From Pseudomonadota bacterium (lineage in GTDB: Bacteria; Pseudomonadota; Alphaproteobacteria; Sphingomonadales; Govanellaceae): a stretch of DNA of 64,000 nucleotides. Below are positions 1-6,713 of the stretch, in pieces. The position numbers and the translations under genes were made by a program. The DNA is taken from assembly GCA_003577275.1 (NCBI GenBank), contig QEVO01000006.1:102960-166959 (forward strand). The letters run 5' to 3'. The notes beneath the pieces were generated by a model, which was not told the DNA's origin, did not search any database, and saw only the letters and a program-made list of their open reading frames with translations. Within the stretch, counting starts at the first letter, position 1; every line of letters begins with the position of its first letter.

Positions 1-1
1 G

Positions 2-562
2 AAAAATCTTTTCCTGCGCGCCAGCGCCGGGTTGTTCGAACCCATGTACGGCGGCGTCGGCGTCGAGGCGCTGCTGCGCCCGGTGGATAGCGCCTGGGCC
101 TTGGGCGCTGACGTCAATTGGGTCAAGCAGCGGGATTTCGACCAATTATTGGATTTTCGCGGCTACCGCGTCTGGACCGGGCACGTGAGCCTCTATCGCC
201 AGTGGCCGCGCTCGGGTTTCTTGGGCGTCATGCGCGTCGGCCGATACCTGGCAGGCGACGTCGGCGCCACCGTGGACCTGTCGCGACAATTCGCCAATGG
301 CATCCGGATCGGCGGCTGGGCGACGTTGACCGATATGAAGCGGCGGGATTTCGGACCCGATAGCTTCGCCAAGGGGCTTTATATCTCCATCCCCCTGGAC
401 TTGTTCCTGCCCTGGTCATCCCGGGGGGCGACCACGGCGCCCTTTACGGTGCTGAACCGCGACGGCGGTCAGCGGCTCGACCGGGGGCCGGATCTTTACG
501 ATCTGACCACGCCGGGCACGGCGGATGCCTTGGAGGCCGGATGGGGCAGCCTCTTGCGCTGA
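2..562 (+). CDS. YjbH-like exopolysaccharide outer-membrane protein, C-terminal part (5' end outside window)
   Basis: The frame is open from base 2, so the gene begins to the left of the window. The visible 186 residues contain features of the YjbH/DUF940 C-terminal barrel: GRYLAGDVGATVDLSR, a following NGIRIGGWATLTD segment, and KGLYISIPLDLF. These are beta-strand-like repeats rich in aromatic and glycine residues. YjbH-type proteins are outer-membrane components of exopolysaccharide export loci. A nucleotide-sugar dehydrogenase starts 127 bases downstream on the same strand, and an epimerase lies beyond it, which fits a polysaccharide locus. The tail after about residue 160 (RDGGQRLDRGPDLYDLT) is also typical of the family. 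The substrate cannot be told from this fragment. Confidence 0.75.
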   Translation, partial: KNLFLRASAGLFEPMYGGVGVEALLRPVDSAWALGADVNWVKQRDFDQLLDFRGYRVWTGHVSLYRQWPRSGFLGVMRVGRYLAGDVGATVDLSRQFANGIRIGGWATLTDMKRRDFGPDSFAKGLYISIPLDLFLPWSSRGATTAPFTVLNRDGGQRLDRGPDLYDLTTPGTADALEAGWGSLLR

Positions 563-689
563 CGGTTGAGGGATTGTTAAGTCTCTCATCGTAAAGAGGG
601 TTTCATCTATTCTGGCGACATTTGCTTTCGCCGGTACGAGTGACTAGGGTAAGGACGTTTCATTCATACAAGGGTTACAACGGCTTCCC

Positions 690-1973
690 ATGAGCAGCAT
701 CTCAGCAAAAACCAAAGTTGCAGTCATCGGTCTTGGATATGTGGGCCTGCCGCTGGCGGTGGCCTTGGCCAAGCATTTCGACACCACTGGCTTCGACATC
801 AGCGCCCGCCGTGTCGATGAGTTGAAAAAAGGTCATGACCGCACCGGCGAGATCGAGAGCAAGAAGCTGAAAGCCAGCACGCTGAAGCTCACCTCATCGG
901 CCGGCGACATCAAGGGGTTTGATATTTATATCGTCACCGTGCCGACGCCGGTGGACCAGAACAACAAGCCTGATTTGACCCCAGTTCGCTCCGCCTGCAA
1001 TACGGTCGCGCCCTTGATCAAGAAGGGCAGCATCGTGGTATTTGAAAGCACCGTCTATCCCGGCGTCACCGAGGAGGTGTGCGGACCTTTGCTGGAAAAA
1101 GGCTCAGGGCTTAAATGCGGCAAGGATTTCTTCCTTGGCTATTCGCCGGAGCGCATCAATCCCGGCGATAAGGAGCATACCGTCGATCGCATCACCAAAG
1201 TGATCTCCGGTCAGACGCCGGAGGTGGTGGATGCGCTTGCGGATCTTTATGGGTCGGTGACCTCCGGAGGCACTTTCCGCGCCGCCAACATTCGCGCCGC
1301 GGAAGCGGCGAAAGTGATCGAGAATGCGCAACGCGATATCAACATCGCTTTTATCAACGAGATCACCATGATCTTCCAGAAGCTCGGTCTGTCGGCTTAT
1401 GACGTGCTCGACGCGGCGGGCACCAAATGGAATTTCCTGAACTTCAAGCCCGGTCTGGTGGGCGGTCATTGCATCGGCGTCGACCCGTTTTATCTCGCCG
1501 AGCGCGCCAAGGAGATCAATCACAACCCGGAAATCATTCTTTCCGGCCGCAAGATCAATGATGGCATGGGCGACTTCATCGCCGAGCGTATCACGGCGCA
1601 GATCAACGGCGGCGGCCGAGTGCTGGTGCTGGGGCTGACGTTCAAGGAAAACGTGCCTGACTTGCGCAATTCGAAGGTGATCGATGTCATCCGCGGCTTG
1701 GAGCGGCGCGGTTTTCGCGCCCACGTGCACGACCCCCATGCCGATGCCGAGGAAGCGCATCATGAGTACGGCGTCGATCTGTTGCAGGGATCGCTCGGCG
1801 ATGTCAATGGCGGCTACGACGGCGTGGTGGCGGCGGTCATGCATCAGGAATACGCGGCGCTGACGCCCAAGGAGTTGGCCGGCATGGTGCGCAAGGACGG
1901 CCTCATCGCCGATATCAAGGGCATGTGGCGGGGTAAGAAGTTTCCCGCTGGTGTGCGCTATTGGACGCTTTAA
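690..1973 (+). CDS. tviB: UDP-N-acetylhexosamine/UDP-glucose 6-dehydrogenase family protein (TviB/WbpO type)
   Basis: This 427-aa protein is a full-length NAD-dependent nucleotide-sugar dehydrogenase, a cytosolic enzyme that oxidises C6 of a UDP-sugar to a uronic acid. The N-terminal Rossmann motif GLGYVGLPLA is at residues 14-23. The catalytic cysteine is Cys261 in GGHCIGVDPFYL, and the C-terminal UDP-binding domain includes GLTFKENVPDLRNSK. Length and the GGHCIGVDPFY form resemble the TviB/WbpO branch acting on UDP-GlcNAc or UDP-GalNAc rather than classical Ugd, but the exact substrate is inferred. The ATG at 690 has only a weak upstream ribosome-binding site. It follows the YjbH-like gene and probably belongs to the same polysaccharide cluster. 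Confidence 0.88.
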   Translation: MSSISAKTKVAVIGLGYVGLPLAVALAKHFDTTGFDISARRVDELKKGHDRTGEIESKKLKASTLKLTSSAGDIKGFDIYIVTVPTPVDQNNKPDLTPVRSACNTVAPLIKKGSIVVFESTVYPGVTEEVCGPLLEKGSGLKCGKDFFLGYSPERINPGDKEHTVDRITKVISGQTPEVVDALADLYGSVTSGGTFRAANIRAAEAAKVIENAQRDINIAFINEITMIFQKLGLSAYDVLDAAGTKWNFLNFKPGLVGGHCIGVDPFYLAERAKEINHNPEIILSGRKINDGMGDFIAERITAQINGGGRVLVLGLTFKENVPDLRNSKVIDVIRGLERRGFRAHVHDPHADAEEAHHEYGVDLLQGSLGDVNGGYDGVVAAVMHQEYAALTPKELAGMVRKDGLIADIKGMWRGKKFPAGVRYWTL

Positions 1974-2056
1974 AGGAAACCTTCTCTTTGAGGAGAAGGC
2001 GCCGCGTACAAGCGCGGCGGATGAGGTGAATTGGCAACGACGTTCCCCTTACCCCG

Positions 2057-2081
2057 GCCCTCTCCTCGAAGGGGAGGGAGA
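2057..2081 (+). terminator. GC-rich hairpin after the dehydrogenase
   Basis: A stem CCCTCTCC...GGGGAGGG with a short TCGA-containing loop lies about 85 bases after the dehydrogenase stop. It is followed by an A-rich, not T-rich, stretch. It resembles the small palindromes scattered between alphaproteobacterial genes and could end transcription of tviB or ydcF. The missing U-tract makes the terminator call weak. Confidence 0.35.
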
Positions 2082-2115
2082 AAAAGAAAAGCCCCCTTAT
2101 CGAAGGAAAGAAGGG

Positions 2116-2901
2116 TCACGACTTAGGAAAGAGTTCATCCGATCGCCCGGTCACATAATACGCCACCAAGCCAATCCATTCGTGCATGGCAAGGTCGCTG
2201 ATGCGCAAATTTTCAGCAACGTCGAAGTTCCAGACATTGACGCCGTTACCTGATGAGCGATAAGCAACCGGATAAGCAATGACCGTCATGCCGGCGCGCT
2301 GGAACGCGCCCATCGCGCGCGGCATATGAAACGCCGAAGTGACGAGCAGCCATGGCTCAGCCGCTCGCTTCCCCAGCATTTTCTGGGTGTAGATGGCGTT
2401 CTCGGCGGTGTCCTGGGACTGGTCTTCCAACAGCAGTCGCGTTCCGGCGATGCCGACGCCGAGCAAAAAATCTCGCGCCACATCGGCCTGTGTCGCGCCG
2501 CCGGGTTCGCGATAGCCGCCGCTATAGAGCACGGGTTTGTCGGCTAAGCGATGGGCGAGCGCCGCCGCTCCGGCCAGGCGCGCCGCCTCGAACCCTAAGG
2601 AAGGTTCGCCGCGAGAGCGCGTCATGCCCGGCTGTTCCGTGCCGCCAAGAACGATGAGGCCGGCGGCCGTCTTGATGGCCTCATCGGACGGGCGCGCAAA
2701 ACGCGCTTCCAAGGGCGCGATCAGCCATTGGCCCGTGGGTAGAATGCCGAAGATGACCAGAAGCATTCCCGCTGCGGCAAGCAGCGTCAGCCCCAAACGC
2801 CGCCAGATCATGAGCGTTATAAGACCGCTTGCCGCCAGGATCGCCGCCAGATTGCTTGGCTGAAACAACGCCCAGAAAATCTTGGCGGCGACGAAGAACA
2901 T
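2116..2901 (-). CDS. YdcF/SanA/ElyC family (DUF218) membrane protein
   Basis: This 261-aa protein has two hydrophobic segments near the N-terminus (about residues 12-30 and 33-52). They are followed by a DUF218 domain starting at about residue 80 with AGLIVLGG, then PVLYSGGYREPGG, a TAENAIYT segment and LLVTSAFHMPRAMGAF. That order of motifs is diagnostic of the YdcF/ElyC family, which is linked to cell-envelope polysaccharide carrier metabolism in enterobacteria. The biochemical role here is unproved. The ATG lies five bases from one end of the MITE-like element, so the element now supplies the region where its promoter or ribosome-binding site should be. It is on the same strand as the epimerase upstream. 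Confidence 0.8.
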   Translation of the reverse strand: MFFVAAKIFWALFQPSNLAAILAASGLITLMIWRRLGLTLLAAAGMLLVIFGILPTGQWLIAPLEARFARPSDEAIKTAAGLIVLGGTEQPGMTRSRGEPSLGFEAARLAGAAALAHRLADKPVLYSGGYREPGGATQADVARDFLLGVGIAGTRLLLEDQSQDTAENAIYTQKMLGKRAAEPWLLVTSAFHMPRAMGAFQRAGMTVIAYPVAYRSSGNGVNVWNFDVAENLRISDLAMHEWIGLVAYYVTGRSDELFPKS

Positions 2902-2906
2902 GTCTA

Positions 2907-3173
2907 GGGCCTGTTGACAGTCATCGCGTGGCCGTGACGCTGCCGGATTTGGTCAGTCCAGCAGGAGCCGGGCGAAGTGCGATGTGGGGCATCGGGCAAG
3001 CCCGGCGACGCCCTGGATGGCCAAATCCGGCGCGCCCCTTCGGGGTGGGGCGAAAATGGCCATCTGGCGCGGCGAAAAGCTCGACCGTATTGCCGATACG
3101 CTCTGCGCTTTTCTTCTCCCATATGGCCATTTTTGCTCCCATCGCGGCTCATGTGATGACTGTCAACAGGCCC
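2907..3173. mobile_element. MITE-like element, 267 bp, with perfect terminal inverted repeats and TA flanks
   Basis: The ends carry a perfect inverted repeat. GGCCTGTTGACAGTC near the left end (from 2908) reads as its exact complement ending near 3173, and the match runs 19 bp inside the flanking TA. A TA dinucleotide flanks both sides (2905-2906 and 3174-3175), the signature of IS630/Tc1-type insertion. Inside are two more perfect 11-bp inverted pairs (2942-2952 with 3021-3031, and 3053-3063 with 3123-3133), plus a CCCCTTCGGGG hairpin. No convincing protein is encoded. The right-hand TA plus the first element base form the TAG stop of the epimerase. I infer a non-autonomous transposon; its parent element is not in the window. 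Confidence 0.72.
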
Positions 3174-4171
3174 TATAGCCTGTTGTGGTAGCGCTGGTAC
3201 CAGTCGACAAAGCGCGGAATGCCGACGTCGATGGGCGTGGTCGGTTTAAAGCCGATGGCGGCGGTCAGATCGTCGATATCAGCATAGGTTTCCTTGACGT
3301 CGCCGGGCTGCATCGGTTCGAAAATCTTTTCCGCTTTCTTGCCGAGCGCGTTTTCCAAGATCTCGATCATATGCGTCAGCTTTTCGGAGCGGTGATTGCC
3401 GATGTTGTAGACGTGATGCGGCGCGGTCGAACCATTGGCGTGGATCGAGCCGTCATCCTTCGGCGGGTTATCCAGGGTGCCGATAACGCCGGTCACGATG
3501 TCGTCGATGTAGGTGAAATCGCGGCGCATGTCGCCATGGTTGAAAACGTGAATGGGCTTGCCGGCGAGAATCGATTCGGTAAATATCCACAGCGCCATGT
3601 CCGGCCGCCCCCAAGGGCCGTAGACGGTAAAGAAGCGCAGGCCCGTCTGCGGCATGCGGTAGAGATGAGCGTAGCACTGGCTCATCAGCTCGTCGGCGCG
3701 CTTGGTGGCGGCATAGAGTGATACCGGGTTATCCACCCGATCCCTGGTGGAGAAGGGGAGCTCGGTGTTGCCGCCGTAGACCGAGCTGGAGCTGGCGTAG
3801 ACCAGATGCTCGAAGCCGTCCGTATGGCGGCAGAATTCCATGATGTTTAAATGTCCGATCAGGTTCGACTGGGCGTAGACGAAGGGGTTGGTCAGCGAAT
3901 AGCGCACGCCGGCCTGGGCGCCCAGGTGCACCACCTTCCTGACCTTGAGGCCGGCAAGGGCCGCTTTCAGCGCCGCGAAATCAGAAAAGTCCACCTTCTT
4001 GAAGGTGAAGTTCGCCTGACCTTCCAGCTCGCCCAAGCGGGCCTTCTTCAGGTCCACCGAATAATAGTCGTTCAAGTTGTCGATGCCGACCACCCGCTCG
4101 CCCCGCGCCAGCAGGCGCTGAGCGGTGTGGAAGCCGATGAAGCCGGCAACGCCGGTAACGACGATGGTCAT
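3173..4171 (-). CDS. UDP-glucuronate 4-epimerase-like NAD-dependent epimerase
   Basis: This 332-aa protein is an extended short-chain dehydrogenase/reductase that should interconvert UDP-glucuronate and UDP-galacturonate for surface polysaccharide. The NAD motif GVAGFIG is at residues 7-13. The active site is SSSS at 127-130 and YAATK with Tyr153 and Lys157. The DNLNDYY segment after the second strand is typical of the CapI/LspL group. The start ATG at 4171 is clear. The last codons are AGG CTA TAG, and the TAG is built from the TA target site and the first base of the adjacent MITE-like element. The natural C-terminus may therefore have been altered by a few residues. It is probably functionally tied to the dehydrogenase at 690. 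Confidence 0.85.
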   Translation of the reverse strand: MTIVVTGVAGFIGFHTAQRLLARGERVVGIDNLNDYYSVDLKKARLGELEGQANFTFKKVDFSDFAALKAALAGLKVRKVVHLGAQAGVRYSLTNPFVYAQSNLIGHLNIMEFCRHTDGFEHLVYASSSSVYGGNTELPFSTRDRVDNPVSLYAATKRADELMSQCYAHLYRMPQTGLRFFTVYGPWGRPDMALWIFTESILAGKPIHVFNHGDMRRDFTYIDDIVTGVIGTLDNPPKDDGSIHANGSTAPHHVYNIGNHRSEKLTHMIEILENALGKKAEKIFEPMQPGDVKETYADIDDLTAAIGFKPTTPIDVGIPRFVDWYQRYHNRL

Positions 4172-4339
4172 GCAAAACCCCTTAATCCTGGCGGGCTTGA
4201 AAGCAGGCCCTTTATGGTCGATTTGTCGTTTTAGGGCAACGGGGTTGCGGGGGCGTTAACGGGCGGCTTTGGAGGATTGCATCGGCTGGGGAAGCAGTCT
4301 ATGTTCCCCACCGCTAAAAACCGGCCATAGGGCCGCGGA

Positions 4340-4414
4340 TGGGGCGTAGCCAAGTGGTAAGGCAGCGGATTTTGATTCCGCCATTCCCAGGTTCGAATCC
4401 TGGCGCCCCAGCCA
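4340..4414 (+). tRNA. tRNA-Gln (anticodon TTG)
   Basis: A full cloverleaf can be folded: acceptor TGGGGCG pairs with CGCCCCA, and the D arm is AGCCAAGTGGTAAGGC. The anticodon stem GCGGA/TCCGC holds the loop TTTTGAT with TTG at positions 34-36, and the T arm is CCAGG-TTCGAAT-CCTGG. The discriminator is G and CCA is encoded. TTG reads CAA/CAG glutamine codons. It stands alone between the epimerase and the toxin-antitoxin pair. Small tRNA genes are common insertion sites, but no attachment repeat was found next to it. Confidence 0.96.
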
Positions 4415-4442
4415 GTTTACGCTCAAATCCGCTCAAGCTCGA

Positions 4443-4742
4443 TTATGCGGCCGGCTTGAAGCTCAAACGCAATCCCAGCGCGTGAGCGACCTTTACAATC
4501 GTGGCAAAGCTGGGATTCCCATCCTCGGAAAGCGCCTTGTAGAGCCCCTCGCGGCTCATTCCCGCATCGCGTGCGAGCTGGCTCATATTGCGCGCGCGGG
4601 CAACCACGCCAAGCGCGCGCGCGATATAGGCGGGATCGTCGTCGCCTTCTTCCATTACCGCTTCCAGGTAAGCGATGATGTCTTCCTCACTTTTGAGATA
4701 GTCTGCCGTATCGTAGCGGCTGAAGGTCTTGCTGTTCATCAT
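4443..4742 (-). CDS. HigA-like helix-turn-helix antitoxin
   Basis: This 99-aa protein is the antitoxin partner of the RelE/HigB-like toxin just upstream. The C-terminal half is a helix-turn-helix domain: MSQLARDAGMSREGLYKAL, then GNPSFATIVKVAHALGLRL. It matches the probable addiction-module antidote (HigA2-like) family. The N-terminal part (YLKSEEDIIAYLEAVMEE) is the region expected to wrap the toxin. The start at 4742 is chosen because GGAAGG lies six bases upstream, inside the end of the toxin gene. A second ATG follows at 4739, and longer upstream readings run through the toxin and are rejected. Only a base or so separates it from the toxin stop, so translation is probably coupled. Confidence 0.86.
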   Translation of the reverse strand: MMNSKTFSRYDTADYLKSEEDIIAYLEAVMEEGDDDPAYIARALGVVARARNMSQLARDAGMSREGLYKALSEDGNPSFATIVKVAHALGLRLSFKPAA

Positions 4743-4743
4743 T

Positions 4744-5040
4744 TCAATCCTTCCACTGCGCGGCAATTTCCTTGGCCTTGGCGATGTCGGACTGTTGAGA
4801 AGATTTGTCGTCGCCTGAAAGCAGGATGACAACGACGGGTCCTCTTTGCATGTAATAGACCCTGTAGCCGGGGCCATAATCGATCCGCATCTCGGAAATT
4901 CCGCTGCCTAAAGCTTTGATATCGCTGGGATTTCCAATTACAAGCCGATCAAGCCTCGCCTGAATGCGCGCTCTGGCCCGCCTGTCGCGTAAGCCCCGGA
5001 GCCAACGGTCAAAAGCGACACTCTTGATCAACTCGATCAT
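4744..5040 (-). CDS. RelE/HigB-like toxin (addiction module killer protein)
   Basis: This 98-aa basic protein fits the phage-derived Gp49-like/HigB killer family: FDRWLRGLRDRRARARIQARLDRL near the N-terminus, then SEMRIDYGPGYRVYY and VVVILLSGDDKSSQQ. Proteins of this type cleave ribosome-bound mRNA. The toxin comes before the antitoxin, as in higBA. There is no internal methionine that could serve as a later start before MRIDY. The promoter places the predicted transcription start on the A of the ATG, so the mRNA may have no leader. Confidence 0.86.
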   Translation of the reverse strand: MIELIKSVAFDRWLRGLRDRRARARIQARLDRLVIGNPSDIKALGSGISEMRIDYGPGYRVYYMQRGPVVVILLSGDDKSSQQSDIAKAKEIAAQWKD

Positions 5041-5045
5041 ATGTG

Positions 5046-5075
5046 AACTATAGTTATCATTTTCATGAGTGTCAA
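5046..5075 (-). promoter_or_regulatory. Promoter and operator of the higBA-like pair
   Basis: On the minus strand a perfect -35 TTGACA (5075-5070) and a -10 TATAGT (5052-5047) are separated by exactly 17 bases. The -10 lies inside a perfect 10-bp palindrome AACTATAGTT (5046-5055), a natural operator for autoregulation by the antitoxin. Six bases separate the -10 from the ATG at 5040, so the transcript should begin at or next to the start codon. Confidence 0.75.
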
Positions 5076-5273
5076 CCTTGGTTATCAGAGTAAATCTATA
5101 TGCTTACGCCTCCTTCAGCCTTCCCAGTCCCTCTGTAAGCACCTTCATTTTCGCCAAAGGAGTCCTAAATGCTTCCAGGAACCCCAGCCAACATTGTCAA
5201 AATATTCACGTTTATTAGCTCTTCTCGTCTGGCCATGGCGCCCCTCACCGTGGGAGTGCGTCTGTGATAGAAC
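5076..5273. other. Intergenic stretch without a recognised gene
   Basis: This stretch between the toxin promoter and the FNR-type box holds only short open frames with no family resemblance, and it is somewhat AT-richer than its surroundings. I see no tRNA, repeat or strong hairpin in it. Confidence 0.5.
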
Positions 5274-5315
5274 TTGACAGCGGTCAAGTAACAAGGCGGG
5301 CAATGGCGCTATAGC
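5274..5315 (+). promoter_or_regulatory. FNR/DNR-type class II promoter of the outer-membrane channel gene
   Basis: TTGAC-AGCG-GTCAA at 5274-5287 is a perfect dyad that extends to CTTGAC...GTCAAG. Its centre is 5280.5, so a class II arrangement predicts a start near 5322 and a -10 near 5310-5315. TATAGC is at exactly 5310-5315. This points to activation by one of the Crp/Fnr proteins encoded just downstream. Confidence 0.78.
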
Positions 5316-5346
5316 TCGCGCCACCCGCCCCAAGGAGGAAACGAAC

Positions 5347-6561
5347 ATGAAATGGAACTCTGCTCTGCTGACCATTGCCGCAACCGCCATCGCCACGCCG
5401 GCCGTGGCGGGCGACGCGACGGCGTTCATCAACGACGCCAAGCCTTACGTCGATGCCCGCTACCGCTATGAATTCGTCGACCAGAAGGGACTTTTACACA
5501 ATGCCAACGCCTCGACGCTGCGCGTGCGCGCCGGCGTGCGCTCCGGCGTGGTGGCGGGGTTCAGCGTGGTGGCGGAAGGCGAGGCGATCGTCACCGTCGG
5601 CAGCGAGAACTTCAACGACACCATCAACGGCAAGGTGACGTATCCGGTGGTGGCCGATCCCGAGGACGTGGTGCTCAATCAGTTGGCGGCGCGCTGGAAC
5701 GGCATCAAGGAGATCGATGTCATCGGCGGCCGTCAGACCATCAATCTTGGCAATCAGCGCTTCATCGGCTCGGTGGGCTGGCGGCAGAATGACCAGACCA
5801 TGGACGCCGGCATGGTGACGGTCAGCGCGTTGCCCGGCCTGAAGGCGACCTATGCCTACGCCTGGCGGGTCAACCGGGTGTTCGGGCCGGATTCCCCGGT
5901 GGGTATCTGGCGCGACAACAACATCCATCTCCTGCACGCGGAATACGACGCCAAGGCGCTGGGCGTGCTCACCGCCTACGGCTATTTCCTCGACATTCCC
6001 GATGCCCCCGGCTCGTCGTCCAAGACCTTTGGCGCGCGGCTGGCCGGCAAGGCGCAGTTGGCCAATGCCGTCGCCGCGCTCTATGCGCTGGAGTTCGCCC
6101 ATCAGACCGAGCACGGCGATAATCCGGCCAACTTCGGCCTCGATTATTTCCTGATTGAGCCGGGCCTAGCCTGGAAAAGCCTGACCTTAAAGGCGGGCTA
6201 TGAACGCCTGGAGGGCAACGGCTCGGTGGCGTTCCAGACGCCGCTTGCCACCTTGCATGCCTTTAACGGCTGGGCCGACAAGTTCCTGACCACCCCGGCC
6301 AACGGCCTGGAGGACATCTACGTCGACGTGACCTACAAGCACGCCGGTAATGACTTCCTGGCCGGCACCACGTTCAAGGTGGTCTATCATGATTTCTCGT
6401 CCACCGAAAACAGCATCGACTATGGAACCGAGTGGAATGCCTTGATTTCCCGGGGCTTTGGCCCGCATGTGACGGTCACCGCCAAGCTTGCCGACTATAA
6501 CGCCGACGGCTTCGCCACCGACACCACCAAGGTCATGCTGATGACCGAGGTGAAGTTCTGA
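5347..6561 (+). CDS. Outer-membrane channel, alginate-export/porin-like, anaerobically regulated
   Basis: This 404-aa protein has a signal peptide (MKWNSALLTIAATAIATPAVAG, cleavage near residue 21) and alternating short beta strands through to a terminal phenylalanine (TEVKF), as in outer-membrane barrels. The segments DARYRYEFVDQ, VIGGRQTINLGNQRFIG and GWRQNDQTMDAG resemble the alginate_exp/AlgE-like barrel family, though it need not export alginate. AAGGAGG sits just before the ATG. Its promoter has an FNR-type box and the gene precedes the nitrate-respiration genes. I infer a channel for nitrate, nitrite or another anion under low oxygen; no substrate residue proves this. Confidence 0.68.
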   Translation: MKWNSALLTIAATAIATPAVAGDATAFINDAKPYVDARYRYEFVDQKGLLHNANASTLRVRAGVRSGVVAGFSVVAEGEAIVTVGSENFNDTINGKVTYPVVADPEDVVLNQLAARWNGIKEIDVIGGRQTINLGNQRFIGSVGWRQNDQTMDAGMVTVSALPGLKATYAYAWRVNRVFGPDSPVGIWRDNNIHLLHAEYDAKALGVLTAYGYFLDIPDAPGSSSKTFGARLAGKAQLANAVAALYALEFAHQTEHGDNPANFGLDYFLIEPGLAWKSLTLKAGYERLEGNGSVAFQTPLATLHAFNGWADKFLTTPANGLEDIYVDVTYKHAGNDFLAGTTFKVVYHDFSSTENSIDYGTEWNALISRGFGPHVTVTAKLADYNADGFATDTTKVMLMTEVKF

Positions 6562-6567
6562 TCATCC

Positions 6568-6597
6568 TGGCCTCGCCGGTTATCCCCGGCGGGGCCA
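6568..6597 (+). terminator. GC hairpin after the channel gene
   Basis: GGCCTCGCCGG pairs with CCGGCGGGGCC around a TTATCC loop with a single G-T pair, seven bases after the stop codon. There is no U-tract, so it may be a weak or Rho-assisted end. Confidence 0.45.
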
Positions 6598-6713
6598 TCT
6601 ACTTATCCGCTTAAGCTTGCCATACCGTTTAGAATCGACCAATCTGCCGGGAACTTCTATAACAAACCGCGCTACGGCGGTTATACTGATGATTGGTCAC
6701 TGAGGGATACGGA

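Noticed and set aside
2829..3191. Open frames inside the MITE-like element
   Set aside because: They differ on each strand, resemble no transposase, and the element is too short for one.
5279..5287. Reading TTGACA at 5274 as an ordinary -35
   Set aside because: No -10 lies 16-18 bases downstream; the dyad plus -10 at 5310 fits an activator site better.
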